64,000 nt of DNA, from assembly GCA_934572535.1 (NCBI GenBank), contig CAKTLJ010000001.1, positions 1 to 64,000 on the forward strand, written 5' to 3'. Positions 1 through 8,293 of this stretch are shown here, in pieces (positions within the stretch are counted from its first letter, which is position 1; every line of letters begins with the position of its first letter). This DNA comes from an uncultured Eubacteriales bacterium. Its GTDB lineage: Bacteria; Bacillota; Clostridia; Oscillospirales; Oscillospiraceae. The translations under genes were made by a program, and so were the position numbers. Below the pieces are notes generated by a model. It searched no databases, had not been told where the DNA came from, and saw only the letters and a program-made list of their open reading frames with translations.

Positions 1-11
1 TCCGCCATCAA

Positions 12-44
12 AGCCTTGAAAACTCTATGTTTTCAAGGCTTTTT
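12..44 (+). terminator. Rho-independent terminator of an upstream gene
   Basis: A perfect 12-bp stem (12-23 with 29-40) with a 5-nt loop is followed by a T-rich tract. It ends a gene that lies to the left of the window. Confidence 0.8.
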
Positions 45-133
45 CTTTTGTTCGGGCAGCATCTATTTTGGGGAAAGCAATTCAAATGGTGTACGGATCA
101 GGAGTTTTGTAGGACTACAATACATGTTGGACA

Positions 134-178
134 AGAGAATAGATATCCCCCGGCAAAGCCGGGGGATATCTATTCTCT
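134..178. repeat. Perfect 21-bp palindrome with a 3-nt loop
   Basis: The arms 134-154 and 158-178 are perfectly complementary over 21 bp around an AAA loop. There is no T-run on either side, so it is not an ordinary terminator. A stem this long and perfect resembles the subterminal palindromes of IS200/IS605-like or palindrome-associated elements, or a stable 3' end of a small RNA read on the minus strand. Which of these applies is inference. Confidence 0.6.
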
Positions 179-179
179 C

Positions 180-353
180 ATAGGAGACATATAAAACACT
201 TGACAACTAGCGAAATATCGGAAGCTTCGCCTTGGATACGTAAATACCAACGGCTCCCTATACCCTTCGTGTTCCGCACTCGCTCTTTGCGGGCAGGCGT
301 GACGGGAATCATATGACAGTTGAATATCTTGAGGGGCGAGACAGCCTCTTTCT
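180..353 (-). other. Compact unexplained segment next to the palindrome
   Basis: This stretch between the kinase stop codon and the palindrome holds no gene I can name. On the minus strand it can be read as a 64-codon frame rich in Arg, Tyr and Ser (364-170), but there is no convincing ribosome site and the composition is not that of a known protein family. It could be a non-autonomous mobile element remnant or a structured RNA whose 3' end is the palindrome. I cannot tell which from one copy. Confidence 0.3.
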
Positions 354-2354
354 TTACAAGACATTGATATATTTGTGATACATCAGGCTGTACTGTAGGT
401 TGGGTGCGTGGGTTCCCATCTTTTTCAGGCTGTCCACGCCGATGTGCTCTGCCATGGCCTTTTCTACAAACCCAGAGCGTACGTTTGGGAATTCTTGTAC
501 CAACTCGATGGTGTGCGTGTCTCTTACCCGAAACAACTTAACGTCTCGAATCACATGGTGGTCATCTCCACGTACTATCACTGTGCCGCCCGGACCGTCA
601 AAACGCACCGTATCAGATTCAAGCGCCCGAATCACGGCCTCCGTCTCGGTGCTGTCTGCCGTTTCTACCGCCTCTTTGTAGAGGTAGACGGAGGTATACG
701 CGACCTCTGCCTCGCTGCCAAGATAGGGAACCACCTCAGCCGGATACCGCGCTCGGAAGTTTTTCCGAAACGTCTTTGCAGCCTCAGTTTCCATCTCCTC
801 GATGAAGGAGGTCATGAAATACGTGTTTTGCATAACTGGCGGCGCATAGAGCTTATGGAGATAGCATTCATTGATGCAGTTGGGGGACATAAGCGGAATA
901 TCCGGTCGGCCCCATTCACACCACTGTGAATGGAAAAGATTGTGATTCTGCCCCACCCCCAGGTAGACCAATACATCCGGGCTGCACTCCAGAATGTTTT
1001 CAATGGTGATGCGAAAGTTCGTCTTGCTGAGGGGGATGTACTCCACGCCGACAAGTTCTCCCCCTTCTCGCTTGACAAATTCTTTGATCCCCTCCGCGAT
1101 CAAAATGCCCCAAATATAGTCTGCCACCACAAGATAAAATCGCTTACCGACTTTGTCCAGCAAATACTTCACCTCTGGATAGATGATATGCTCCGGGCTC
1201 TGGCCCATACAAAATGTATAGTGATCTGCTACCCCGCCCTCATAGTGTTCGTTGTAAAAGTAGAGGGTTTTTGTTTGGTCAACGACCCCGCGGATCGCCT
1301 CGCGATTGGGGGAGAGCAGGGCGCCCATAATCACATCCACCTGGTCGATTTCCGCTAGGGTCCTGGCGTGCTCCTCCGACAAAATAATATCTGACTGATC
1401 ATCCCGGAAGAGGAGCTCGACAGGTTTTCCTCGAATTCCACCGCTCTGGTTGATTTCTTCCACCGCCATCTCATAGGCGGCTTTTTTGTTGATTTCCAGG
1501 AAGGAGTATGGCCCGCTAAAATCACCTATTATCCCGATTTTTACCATTTCAGACTCTTGGGAAACGTTGATTTCGTGCTCCTCCGTGCGTATAACATATT
1601 TAATTGGGAGGCGGACCCTGACGGTGCAGCCCTTGTTATACCGTCCTACGATTTCCACATCTCCATCAAACCGGGCCGCAATTTTCTTCACCAAGGCCAA
1701 ACCGATCCCGCTTCCCTCGAACTCGTCTGAGTTGTGCAAGCGTTCGAACAGATGGAAGGCATAATCGCTGCCCTTTGAGTCGATGCCCACGCCATTGTCC
1801 TGAAAGCTGTAGATGATCTCTCCTTTTTCCTCATAGGCGGATATCCGGATCATTGGATGAGGCTCATACTCCGTGTATTTGATGCTGTTGGAGAGGATGT
1901 TGCTGACCAGCTGCTGCATGAGAAATGCGTCTGCCCACAGCTTTGGAAGGGGCTCCATTTCCAGCACAATTTCGCGCTCCGGGATCGCTGCGGTGCGCTG
2001 GCGATAGGTCTTTGAAATCAACTCCTGCATATCAATGCTTTCCATGTTTAGGGGCCGATAGTCCGCCCTGGCGTAATCCATGATATTTTGAAATAAGTCA
2101 ACCATTGTGGCGCAGATGCGGCGGATAGAATGAAGATCCTGCACGGATTGCTCTGTCAGCACACCTGCGTTGTCCTCTTCAATGAATTCTGTGTAGAGGT
2201 CGATCTCCCGAATCGGCGTCTTCATCTCATGGGATAGAAGAAAAGAGTATGCCTCCAAATCAGAATACGTTGTTTTCTCTTTTTTGCCAGATGGGAGGCG
2301 CCCACCTGCCTTTTCTGCGAAGAAAAGGCTGTTGTGTTGGTTCTGATCTCGCAT
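354..2354 (-). CDS. Soluble histidine kinase fused to an AmiC/urea-amide-type ligand-binding domain
   Basis: This is a 666-residue protein if started at the ATG at 2354, which has a GGGAAGG ribosome site about 9 nt upstream; an ATG seven codons earlier is the alternative. Seen: a HisKA helix with SHEMKTP (phospho-accepting His about residue 42), an N box (NILSNSIKYT), a G1 box (DNGVGID) and a G2 box (GSGIGLALV) within the first 260 residues. From about residue 270 there is a complete type-I periplasmic-binding fold of the Leu/Ile/Val and UrtA/FmdD/AmiC class, opening VKIGIIGDFSGPYS and extending to the C-terminus. There is no signal peptide and no membrane segment. In Pseudomonas, AmiC is a cytoplasmic amide sensor of this fold, so a cytoplasmic sensor of a small amide or related ligand is the best inference. 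The likely partner is the response regulator at 4980-6029. Confidence 0.85.
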   Translation of the reverse strand: MRDQNQHNSLFFAEKAGGRLPSGKKEKTTYSDLEAYSFLLSHEMKTPIREIDLYTEFIEEDNAGVLTEQSVQDLHSIRRICATMVDLFQNIMDYARADYRPLNMESIDMQELISKTYRQRTAAIPEREIVLEMEPLPKLWADAFLMQQLVSNILSNSIKYTEYEPHPMIRISAYEEKGEIIYSFQDNGVGIDSKGSDYAFHLFERLHNSDEFEGSGIGLALVKKIAARFDGDVEIVGRYNKGCTVRVRLPIKYVIRTEEHEINVSQESEMVKIGIIGDFSGPYSFLEINKKAAYEMAVEEINQSGGIRGKPVELLFRDDQSDIILSEEHARTLAEIDQVDVIMGALLSPNREAIRGVVDQTKTLYFYNEHYEGGVADHYTFCMGQSPEHIIYPEVKYLLDKVGKRFYLVVADYIWGILIAEGIKEFVKREGGELVGVEYIPLSKTNFRITIENILECSPDVLVYLGVGQNHNLFHSQWCEWGRPDIPLMSPNCINECYLHKLYAPPVMQNTYFMTSFIEEMETEAAKTFRKNFRARYPAEVVPYLGSEAEVAYTSVYLYKEAVETADSTETEAVIRALESDTVRFDGPGGTVIVRGDDHHVIRDVKLFRVRDTHTIELVQEFPNVRSGFVEKAMAEHIGVDSLKKMGTHAPNLQYSLMYHKYINVL

Positions 2355-2529
2355 AGCAATAACCTTCCCTTTCATAAGGTCAACGGTTTCGTGTGATTTA
2401 TGATATCATGTCGCTCACCGATTTGACAATGGAAAATCTCCCTGTCTCACCGGATTTTATTCAGCCGCTATCCAGCCTCTCTTTTTTATCTGGTCTGTAA
2501 AAAAGTCTGCATAAAAATCTATTTTCTTC

Positions 2530-2574
2530 ATGAAAGATATAATTTTTTGGCGGGTTTCTCTGGATATCTTTCAT
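2530..2574. promoter_or_regulatory. 11-bp inverted repeat in the divergent promoter region
   Basis: ATGAAAGATAT at 2530-2540 is repeated as its exact complement at 2564-2574, separated by 23 bp. It lies in the 321-bp gap between the divergent kinase and membrane-protein genes. This gap is AT-rich and otherwise holds no gene. The spacing puts the centres of the arms about three helical turns apart, which would suit a dimeric AraC-type regulator. That role is inference. Confidence 0.4.
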
Positions 2575-2675
2575 TCATTCTTCGTGCCTTCTGCGTTAAA
2601 CTAAAACACAAGAAGAGGCAAAAAGAGTCAAACAATAAACCGACAATCTACACAGCAGAAAGGAGAGAGCACAAT

Positions 2676-3857
2676 ATGAAAGCTAGAAAACGACCAATCG
2701 GAGCCTTTATCGGTGTCATCCTGTTTGCCGCTGCGCTGTATTGCCTGATGCTTTACACCCAGGGGGCCTTGTCTGCAAACAAGTTTTTGACAGACTACAC
2801 CGTTTGGGAACAGGAGAGCGCAGCGAGAAATCCGATCCAGCTGTTCCTCTGGACCCTTGGCGACATGACGGAACCTTATTTCCACAAATCGGTTCTGGGT
2901 TCCACCGGACTGATCATAGGCGCTGTCTTTGCCCATCGTCTGTACCGGCGCAACTCCAAATACATGGGCTTCCCCGTCGGCTATGGAACTGGAATTTGGC
3001 CGTGGCTCTTCGCGGCAGGTTTATGCAGCCTCATCTTATCGAATCTTCTCTTTGCGGAAAACATGGCCAACGGTTGGTTTCCCACCTTTGTTCCCTTTGT
3101 CTGCGTGGCAAGCGCTACCATCTTGCTTTACGGAAGAAAGCCAGCTGTGTTTCTTACCGGCGTCGTCATGGGCTGCGTTGTGACCGTGCCTGTTTGCTGG
3201 CTGTTCATGACACTGATCACCACGCCCCTGGGGATCCCAGCTGTTGCGGGCAGCGTATCCGGCATGTGGATCGGTGGCATCGTTTGTTTTGAAGTATACC
3301 GCATTCTCCCCTGGATGCGCCTGCAGGAAACCCCTCCCGTTTCGCCTGCGCCACCAGATCAGTTTCAGCGCATCTCCAAGCCGAATCGGTTCTTCCTGCG
3401 CCGCCTGCTGGCGGACTTCAGTGAACCCTGCTTCTGCAACAACGAGTATGTTGGCTTGGGCATTTTGTTGGGCACGTTAGTGTCTTGGATGTTGAATCCT
3501 TTCCATGTGAACTATGGAACCGGCGTCTTCCCCGCTGTTCTGTTCAGTCAACTCCTGACCGCCTCGATCAGTATTTTTATCTACTATCATCAGTGGCTGG
3601 AAAATGACTGGTTTCCCACATTCCCCTCCCTGGTCAGCGTGGCGCCTGGCATGACCATGTTCTGGAACGGCTCCATATGGGTTGCCATACTTTGTGCCAT
3701 CTTTGGTGCCATTGTCTGCCCCGGTATCGCCAATATGGTGATCCAGAAACTCCCCAAGCATTGGCACGCCCTGGTAGGAACTACCTTTTCTATGACCCTC
3801 GGAACCATTCTCTGCGGAGGCTTTATTATCTGTATTCAAAACATCCTTCCGTTGTAA
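2676..3857 (+). CDS. Polytopic membrane protein with internal duplication, possible transporter
   Basis: I do not recognise the family. The start is the ATG at 2676, 9 nt after AGGAGAG, giving 393 residues; a longer reading from 2547 lacks a ribosome site. It has about ten hydrophobic segments. The two halves are clearly homologous: D-x-x-EP at 63-67 matches 247-251, YGTG at 103-106 matches 280-283, and WFPTF at 134-138 matches 312-316, each followed by a V-x-VA segment. The halves are joined by a Pro-rich linker at about 217-230. Two-fold pseudo-symmetry is common in transporters and channels. It sits 66 bp before the nitrilase gene on the same strand and opposite the amide-type sensor, so a substrate permease for that pathway is a reasonable guess by analogy with AmiS next to AmiC. 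No sequence similarity to AmiS is claimed. Confidence 0.8.
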   Translation: MKARKRPIGAFIGVILFAAALYCLMLYTQGALSANKFLTDYTVWEQESAARNPIQLFLWTLGDMTEPYFHKSVLGSTGLIIGAVFAHRLYRRNSKYMGFPVGYGTGIWPWLFAAGLCSLILSNLLFAENMANGWFPTFVPFVCVASATILLYGRKPAVFLTGVVMGCVVTVPVCWLFMTLITTPLGIPAVAGSVSGMWIGGIVCFEVYRILPWMRLQETPPVSPAPPDQFQRISKPNRFFLRRLLADFSEPCFCNNEYVGLGILLGTLVSWMLNPFHVNYGTGVFPAVLFSQLLTASISIFIYYHQWLENDWFPTFPSLVSVAPGMTMFWNGSIWVAILCAIFGAIVCPGIANMVIQKLPKHWHALVGTTFSMTLGTILCGGFIICIQNILPL

Positions 3858-3923
3858 GCATCTCTGCTTTTTCACACCAACGGAATACCAAGCATCTTAT
3901 TTTCGCTAAAGGAGGCATCTCTC

Positions 3924-4811
3924 ATGTTTGAAAAAGAACGAATCGTCGGAAAGGAATCTCTGGTTAAAGTCGCCGTCTGTCAGATGGCCCTGGAGTTCGG
4001 CAAAAAAGAAGCAAACGTCAGAAAAACTGTAGAATGGATCGCCAAAGCTGCGGACAATGGCGCTGGCCTGATCGTTCTCCCTGAACTGTGCAACACGGGA
4101 TACGCATTCAACACCCGGGAGCAAGCATTTGCCTTGGCGGAGTCCATTCCAGAGGGGCCCACCACCCAGGCCTGGGCGAAGGTTGCCCAGGAAAAAGGGG
4201 TATACGTCGCCGCTGGCATCACGGAGCGAGAGGGAGCTTCTCTCTATAATGCCTCTGTATTGGTGGGGCCGGAGGGATACATAGGAAAATTCAGAAAGCT
4301 CCACCTCTACAACGAAGAGAAGCTTTTCTTTGAGCCTGGCAACTTGGGTATCCCGGTGTTCAAGACGCCCATCGGTCGAATCGCCATGATCATCTGCTTT
4401 GACATGTGGTTCCCTGAAGACTGGAGGATCGCCGCAATCTCCGGCGCAGACATTGTCTGCGTCCCCACAAACTGGGTCAAGGAACCCTCGCTTCCGGACG
4501 ACACCCAAACGTTCGGGCATTATGTGGCCATGGTCGCCAGCAACTGCAACGGGATCTTTGTGGCCGCCGCAGACCGCGTGGGAACAGAGCGCGGCATCAT
4601 CTTCCCGGGCCGCAGTCTGATCACCAATCCCACGGGAATGCCAAGCGTTGGCCCGGGAAGCACCACAGAAGAAGAGATCCTCTATGCGGACTGCAACTTG
4701 ACCGATGCCAGAAAGCTTCGCTGGAACGACTATAACACGCTGCTCCATGACCGTCGGGTCGATTTCTATGGAAAGACCCTTGGGGCGGACATTACGCCCT
4801 TCCCCCGCTGA
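3924..4811 (+). CDS. Nitrilase-superfamily (C-N hydrolase) amidohydrolase
   Basis: This 295-residue protein is a complete nitrilase-fold enzyme. The catalytic triad is visible as Glu54 (LPELCNTGY), Lys125 (RKLHLY) and Cys158 (IICFDMWFPE). The family hydrolyses non-peptide C-N bonds in amides, carbamoyl compounds or nitriles. The substrate cannot be read from the sequence, but the start of the catalytic Cys motif (CFDMWFPE) looks more like amidase or carbamoylase branches than true nitrilases. The start codon follows AAAGGAGG. It follows the duplicated membrane protein, and both lie beside a kinase with an amide-type binding domain, which supports a small amide as substrate. There is no signal peptide, so it acts in the cytoplasm. 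Confidence 0.88.
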   Translation: MFEKERIVGKESLVKVAVCQMALEFGKKEANVRKTVEWIAKAADNGAGLIVLPELCNTGYAFNTREQAFALAESIPEGPTTQAWAKVAQEKGVYVAAGITEREGASLYNASVLVGPEGYIGKFRKLHLYNEEKLFFEPGNLGIPVFKTPIGRIAMIICFDMWFPEDWRIAAISGADIVCVPTNWVKEPSLPDDTQTFGHYVAMVASNCNGIFVAAADRVGTERGIIFPGRSLITNPTGMPSVGPGSTTEEEILYADCNLTDARKLRWNDYNTLLHDRRVDFYGKTLGADITPFPR

Positions 4812-4847
4812 TCCAAAAACATACCTCCCAGTTCTATTTCTCAAAAA

Positions 4848-4886
4848 CGTATTCCGGCCAGCAGAGAGTTTGTTGGCCGGGATACG
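4848..4886 (+). terminator. Hairpin after the amidohydrolase gene
   Basis: A 13-bp stem (4848-4860 with 4874-4886, one G-U pair) is followed by a T-rich stretch rather than a clean T-run. It probably separates the hydrolase transcript from the response-regulator promoter. Confidence 0.55.
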
Positions 4887-4922
4887 GCGTTATCTTTCCT
4901 CTTCTTTGGAAAATATTACATA

Positions 4923-4952
4923 TTGCGTCTCGACATTAACGCTTGCTATAAT
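4923..4952 (+). promoter_or_regulatory. Sigma-A-type promoter of the response regulator
   Basis: TTGCGT (4923-4928), an 18-bp spacer and a perfect TATAAT (4947-4952) lie just ahead of the AGGAGG at 4965-4970. The regulator therefore seems to have its own constitutive promoter. Confidence 0.6.
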
Positions 4953-4979
4953 GATAAAAAGGAAAGGAGGCTGTCAAAA

Positions 4980-6029
4980 ATGTATCGCATATTACTCATT
5001 GACGACAAAGAACCTTTCCGCCGAAAAATCAAGCGGCTCCCCTACTTCCAGGAGAAGAAAGATGTTCTGTCCATCCAGTTTACCGCCCAGAACGGACAGG
5101 AGGGTCTGAAGATACTGGAGGAGCATTCCGTGGATATTGTGATCACCGACATCCGTATGCCGATTATGAACGGACTGTCTCTTCTGCGAGAAATCCAGGC
5201 CCGTGGGCTGTGCCCCTGCACCATCCTGCTCAGTGAATACTCGGAATTTTCTTACGCAAGAGAAGCGATCGTCTATGGTGCATTTGACTATATCGTAAAG
5301 CCTGTTACCTCGGAAAACCTAGTTCCTACCCTGGAGCGTGCCATTACCTACCTGGACCAGATACGGAAGAAAAACCACGACAACTCCAACCTTGTTTCCT
5401 TCATTGCCTCCGAAATCGCGGAAAATACGGACCGTTGGACGGAGGCCTTTCATTGTCTATGCCAGAATCTTCAGGAGCAAACGGCTTCCCTGCCGGAGCG
5501 CCTGTCCCTGCTCCAGCAATGCGAGCAGGATATTTTCCGGTTGGTGCTAGAGCAAAAAACTGAGATGGCACCGTTTGTAGTCTGGGACCTGTACGGCTCG
5601 GAAGAAACGCCAGAAATTTCGGATTTTTTCTCCGCCGCCTTGACGAATCTCCAGCATCTACAACGCGGACTTCATCGGTTTACCTTCGAAACAGACTCGG
5701 ATCTGGTGCGAAACGTCTGTCAGTATGTTCTTTCCCATGTTGAAGACTCTATTGACCTTCCAACGCTGGCTGCCCAGTATTTTGTAAACAAAAATTATCT
5801 CAGCAGTCTATTCCGAAAGGAGACTGGCCTTCGGTTTGTTGAGTACGTTTCCTTGGCAAAAATGCAGCGGGCGAAGGTCTTGTTGTCTGAACCAAACGCC
5901 AAAATCTATTGGGTAGCAGAACGGTTGGGATACAGCGATTCGGAATACTTTAGCAAAGTATTCAAATCCGTCAACGGCTATCCACCCAGTGTTTATCTCA
6001 ATGCGATCAAAAAACAGAAACATCGCTGA
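4980..6029 (+). CDS. YesN-type response regulator with AraC output domain
   Basis: The ATG at 4980 follows GGAAAGGAGG and gives 349 residues. Seen: a receiver domain (about 1-125) with the acidic pair Asp8-Asp9, the phospho-acceptor Asp57 (IVITDIRMP) and the conserved Lys of FDYIVKP. A linker of about 110 residues follows, then two C-terminal helix-turn-helix units of the AraC/XylS type (about 245-345), including the typical VAERLGYSDSEYFSKVFK signature. This family normally partners a sensor kinase and activates transport or catabolic genes. The only kinase nearby is the divergent fused one at 354-2354, so the two probably form one system. The inverted repeat at 2530-2574 is a candidate target. 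Confidence 0.9.
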   Translation: MYRILLIDDKEPFRRKIKRLPYFQEKKDVLSIQFTAQNGQEGLKILEEHSVDIVITDIRMPIMNGLSLLREIQARGLCPCTILLSEYSEFSYAREAIVYGAFDYIVKPVTSENLVPTLERAITYLDQIRKKNHDNSNLVSFIASEIAENTDRWTEAFHCLCQNLQEQTASLPERLSLLQQCEQDIFRLVLEQKTEMAPFVVWDLYGSEETPEISDFFSAALTNLQHLQRGLHRFTFETDSDLVRNVCQYVLSHVEDSIDLPTLAAQYFVNKNYLSSLFRKETGLRFVEYVSLAKMQRAKVLLSEPNAKIYWVAERLGYSDSEYFSKVFKSVNGYPPSVYLNAIKKQKHR

Positions 6030-6059
6030 GAACAACCCCTCGGTTGCCTCATATTTCCC

Positions 6060-6105
6060 GACAGACTGCGGGCAGGCTTACTGAAAAAACTGCCTACAGT
6101 CTGTC
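6060..6105. terminator. Hairpin after the response regulator
   Basis: GACAGACTG at 6060-6068 pairs with 6097-6105 and GGCAG with CTGCC inside it. An A/T-rich tract follows without a clear T-run, so terminator function is only probable. Confidence 0.45.
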
Positions 6106-6210
6106 AAATAAAAAAATTTTAGATTTCATGAAAAAATAGATGTTATTCCCATCCGTTCTATGGTATACTACAGTCAATGATTGCATAAAATTTCAGGAGG
6201 TTTCTGCTCT

Positions 6211-6675
6211 ATGAAATGCCCGTTTTGCGCCACCCTTGACAGCAAGGTCGTCGATTCCCGCCCCTCCAACGACGGAACCAGTATTCGCCGCCGCCGGGAG
6301 TGCCTCAAGTGTCACAACCGCTTTACCACCTATGAAACGGTAGAAGTCCTCCCCATGATCGTCGTGAAAAAGAGCGGCAGCCGCCAGGCATTTGACCGCA
6401 ACAAGCTGCTGAACAGTATGCTCAAGGCCTGTGAGAAACGGTCGGTTTCCCTGTCGCTTCTGGAGAAAGCCGCTGACGAGATCGAAAAGGAACTCCAGAA
6501 CGAGCTGGGGGGCGAAGTGACCAGCAATCAGATCGGTGAGCTGGTCATGGAGAAGCTCAAGACGCTGGACGAGGTGGCCTATGTGCGCTTCGCTTCCGTC
6601 TATCGGCAGTTTAAAGACATCAATACCTTTATGGACGAGCTGAACAAGCTGTTGGAAAACAAAAAGGAATCGTGA
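6211..6675 (+). CDS. nrdR: Transcriptional repressor NrdR
   Basis: This 154-residue protein is a full-length NrdR, the ATP/dATP-sensing repressor of ribonucleotide reductase genes. It has an N-terminal zinc ribbon with Cys3, Cys6, Cys31 and Cys34, an RRRREC segment after it, and an ATP-cone domain from about residue 48 ([16 protein letters not shown]). The start follows CAGGAGG at 6195-6201. A TATACT box lies at 6164-6169 with only a weak -35. It is transcribed alone, ending at a strong terminator. No nrd gene lies in the window. Confidence 0.96.
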   Translation: MKCPFCATLDSKVVDSRPSNDGTSIRRRRECLKCHNRFTTYETVEVLPMIVVKKSGSRQAFDRNKLLNSMLKACEKRSVSLSLLEKAADEIEKELQNELGGEVTSNQIGELVMEKLKTLDEVAYVRFASVYRQFKDINTFMDELNKLLENKKES

Positions 6676-6680
6676 AAAAA

Positions 6681-6716
6681 GCAAACGCCGGAGGTCTTTC
6701 CGGTGTTTGCTTTTTT
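6681..6716. terminator. Bidirectional terminator between nrdR and the DUF4363 gene
   Basis: A 12-bp stem (6681-6692 with 6699-6710) has an A-run before it and a T-run after it, so it can serve both convergent genes. Confidence 0.9.
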
Positions 6717-6718
6717 CT

Positions 6719-7099
6719 TCAGAACAAGTTTTCCACGGAAAATCGCTCCAAATCACGCAGCACTTCCAGATTGCGTAAGATCCTGGCGTTCGTGGCTGTG
6801 TACTCCCCCAGGTCCTGGCTCTTCAGCCGCGCCACGGCTTCATCCAGCAAAATGGCGATCTCGTTGACGCCGGCATGACTTTGGACCAGGCGCAGGTAAG
6901 GCATCTGGGTGTTCCACGCCTCCCGAACGGTTTGAGAAAGCGTCTCCGCCGTTGCCCAATCTCCCCGGCTCGCTGCCTCGGAGGCCTGCACGAGATCATC
7001 CGTCAGGGATTCCGTGGTTTCCGTTAGATGCCAGACGTTTATCCCCAGCAGACATACCATACCCGCCAAGATCGCAAGAGAGACCCAGAGCCGACTCAC
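6719..7099 (-). CDS. DUF4363 family protein
   Basis: This 126-residue protein has one N-terminal membrane segment (about 5-24) followed by a helical, Glu/Ala/Leu-rich extracytoplasmic region. It matches the DUF4363 family in size, layout and in its neighbour. Its start overlaps the DUF421 stop by four bases (ATGA), so the two are translationally coupled. The pair is common in spore-forming Firmicutes, but the function is unknown. Confidence 0.8.
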   Translation of the reverse strand: MSRLWVSLAILAGMVCLLGINVWHLTETTESLTDDLVQASEAASRGDWATAETLSQTVREAWNTQMPYLRLVQSHAGVNEIAILLDEAVARLKSQDLGEYTATNARILRNLEVLRDLERFSVENLF

Positions 7100-7776
7100 T
7101 GCCCTTCCTCCTTCTTCGCAAAATATACACTGCCCGCTTCATCCACCGTCATGAGGAACACCTGGCGAATGTCGCTCACGCCCCGCTTCAAAAGCTCCGC
7201 ATGGAGCCATTTCATCGAAAGCTCTCTTAGCTTCAGGTTTTTCGATAAAACACGGCCATCGCTGACCACAATGACGGGCATACCGGCGTCCTTTGCCGTG
7301 AGCTTCATATCCCGGACGGTCACAGGACGCTCTTTTGCCTTGGGCACAACAGAAATTCGGCCGGTGGTTTCCAGAACCGCGTACTTCACCGAGGCCAGAT
7401 CGGTGACGCCCGCCATTCTGAGCTCTTCCATCAGTTCATCCACGGTAAAACGATTCTTTACCATTTCCCGGCTCAGGATCTTCCCGTCCTGGATCACGAT
7501 GCTGGGACAGCTGCAAAGCAGCGCCCGGAAGCGGATGCTTTTCACCGTCAGGACCGAGAGAATGGTGGAGAGGCAGAGCAAGGTTAAAATGGGGATCATC
7601 CCCATGATCAGGGGGATCCCAAAGTCCTGCATGGGCACGGCTGCCAAGTCTGCGATCAGCAGCGAAAGGACCAGTTCCGAGGGCTCCAGCTGGCCGATCT
7701 GGCGTTTGCCCATGAGCCGGATCCCCACAATAATGAGCAGATAGAGAATGACCGTGCGAATCACCGCGGTGATCAT
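7096..7776 (-). CDS. DUF421 (YetF/YcaP-type) membrane protein
   Basis: This 226-residue protein has three N-terminal membrane helices (about 4-25, 33-50 and 57-80) with the family-typical RLMGKRQIGQLEPSELV motif, followed by a soluble DUF421 domain (about 85-225). YetF-family proteins in Bacillus are linked to spore and membrane functions without a defined activity. It is the first gene of a two-gene operon with the DUF4363 protein. Its upstream side adjoins the recombinase cassette. Confidence 0.88.
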   Translation of the reverse strand: MITAVIRTVILYLLIIVGIRLMGKRQIGQLEPSELVLSLLIADLAAVPMQDFGIPLIMGMIPILTLLCLSTILSVLTVKSIRFRALLCSCPSIVIQDGKILSREMVKNRFTVDELMEELRMAGVTDLASVKYAVLETTGRISVVPKAKERPVTVRDMKLTAKDAGMPVIVVSDGRVLSKNLKLRELSMKWLHAELLKRGVSDIRQVFLMTVDEAGSVYFAKKEEGQ

Positions 7777-7904
7777 CCAACCCCTCCTTCCCCCAGGTCA
7801 TTTGGAGGTAGTATGGCCGATCCGCCAAGCCATTATGCGCTGGGCTTCTTTGCATGAAAAGGAAGGTTTTGGGCAAGACTAGGGCTGGAAAGGGCGGTGA
7901 TGGT

Positions 7905-8129
7905 ATGGAGAGCGAGAAGAGCCGACGAGATCTCCTCAATTCCTTGGTGGATATTCGGGACGTGAAAATTGACCGGTCCATGCCGGTCGAGGCGCGGATG
8001 AAGTCCTACGTGGAGCAGATCAAGAACCCCTATCTGTTCAAGGTCGGCAGCACGGTGGTCAGAGTTTCCTACGCGAACACGCAGGCGACGATCAACGACA
8101 ACTTTGTAACGCTGCTGGCAAGTATGTGA
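7905..8129 (+). CDS. DUF6870-like small protein of the recombinase cassette
   Basis: This reads 74 residues from the ATG at 7905, which has GGAAAGGG upstream; an upstream ATG at 7854 would add 17 residues without a good ribosome site. It is charged and has no membrane segment. The pattern LVDIRDVKID, then a KNPYLFKVG turn and a V-R-V-S-Y-A strand, resembles the small DUF6870 proteins found beside recombinase genes in Clostridia (from memory, not a search). The function is unknown. Being the first gene ahead of the recombinases, it may be an accessory factor. Confidence 0.6.
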   Translation: MESEKSRRDLLNSLVDIRDVKIDRSMPVEARMKSYVEQIKNPYLFKVGSTVVRVSYANTQATINDNFVTLLASM

Positions 8130-8293
8130 GCGCGTCGAAGGATGCCCCTGAAAGGGATTTTTTGGACCGAGGCAAGAACGCTGGATTTTCGCTTCCAGGT
8201 GTGTTACAATGGGCACGGACAAAATCAGGCGAAACACCACTGCGTACGTTCTTTTCGGGGCATCTGACCGGAATCAAGTAAGGAGTGGCGTTT

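Noticed and set aside
400..1764. Plus-strand frames opposite the kinase gene
   Set aside because: They lack ribosome sites and recognisable domains and lie entirely inside the clear minus-strand kinase.
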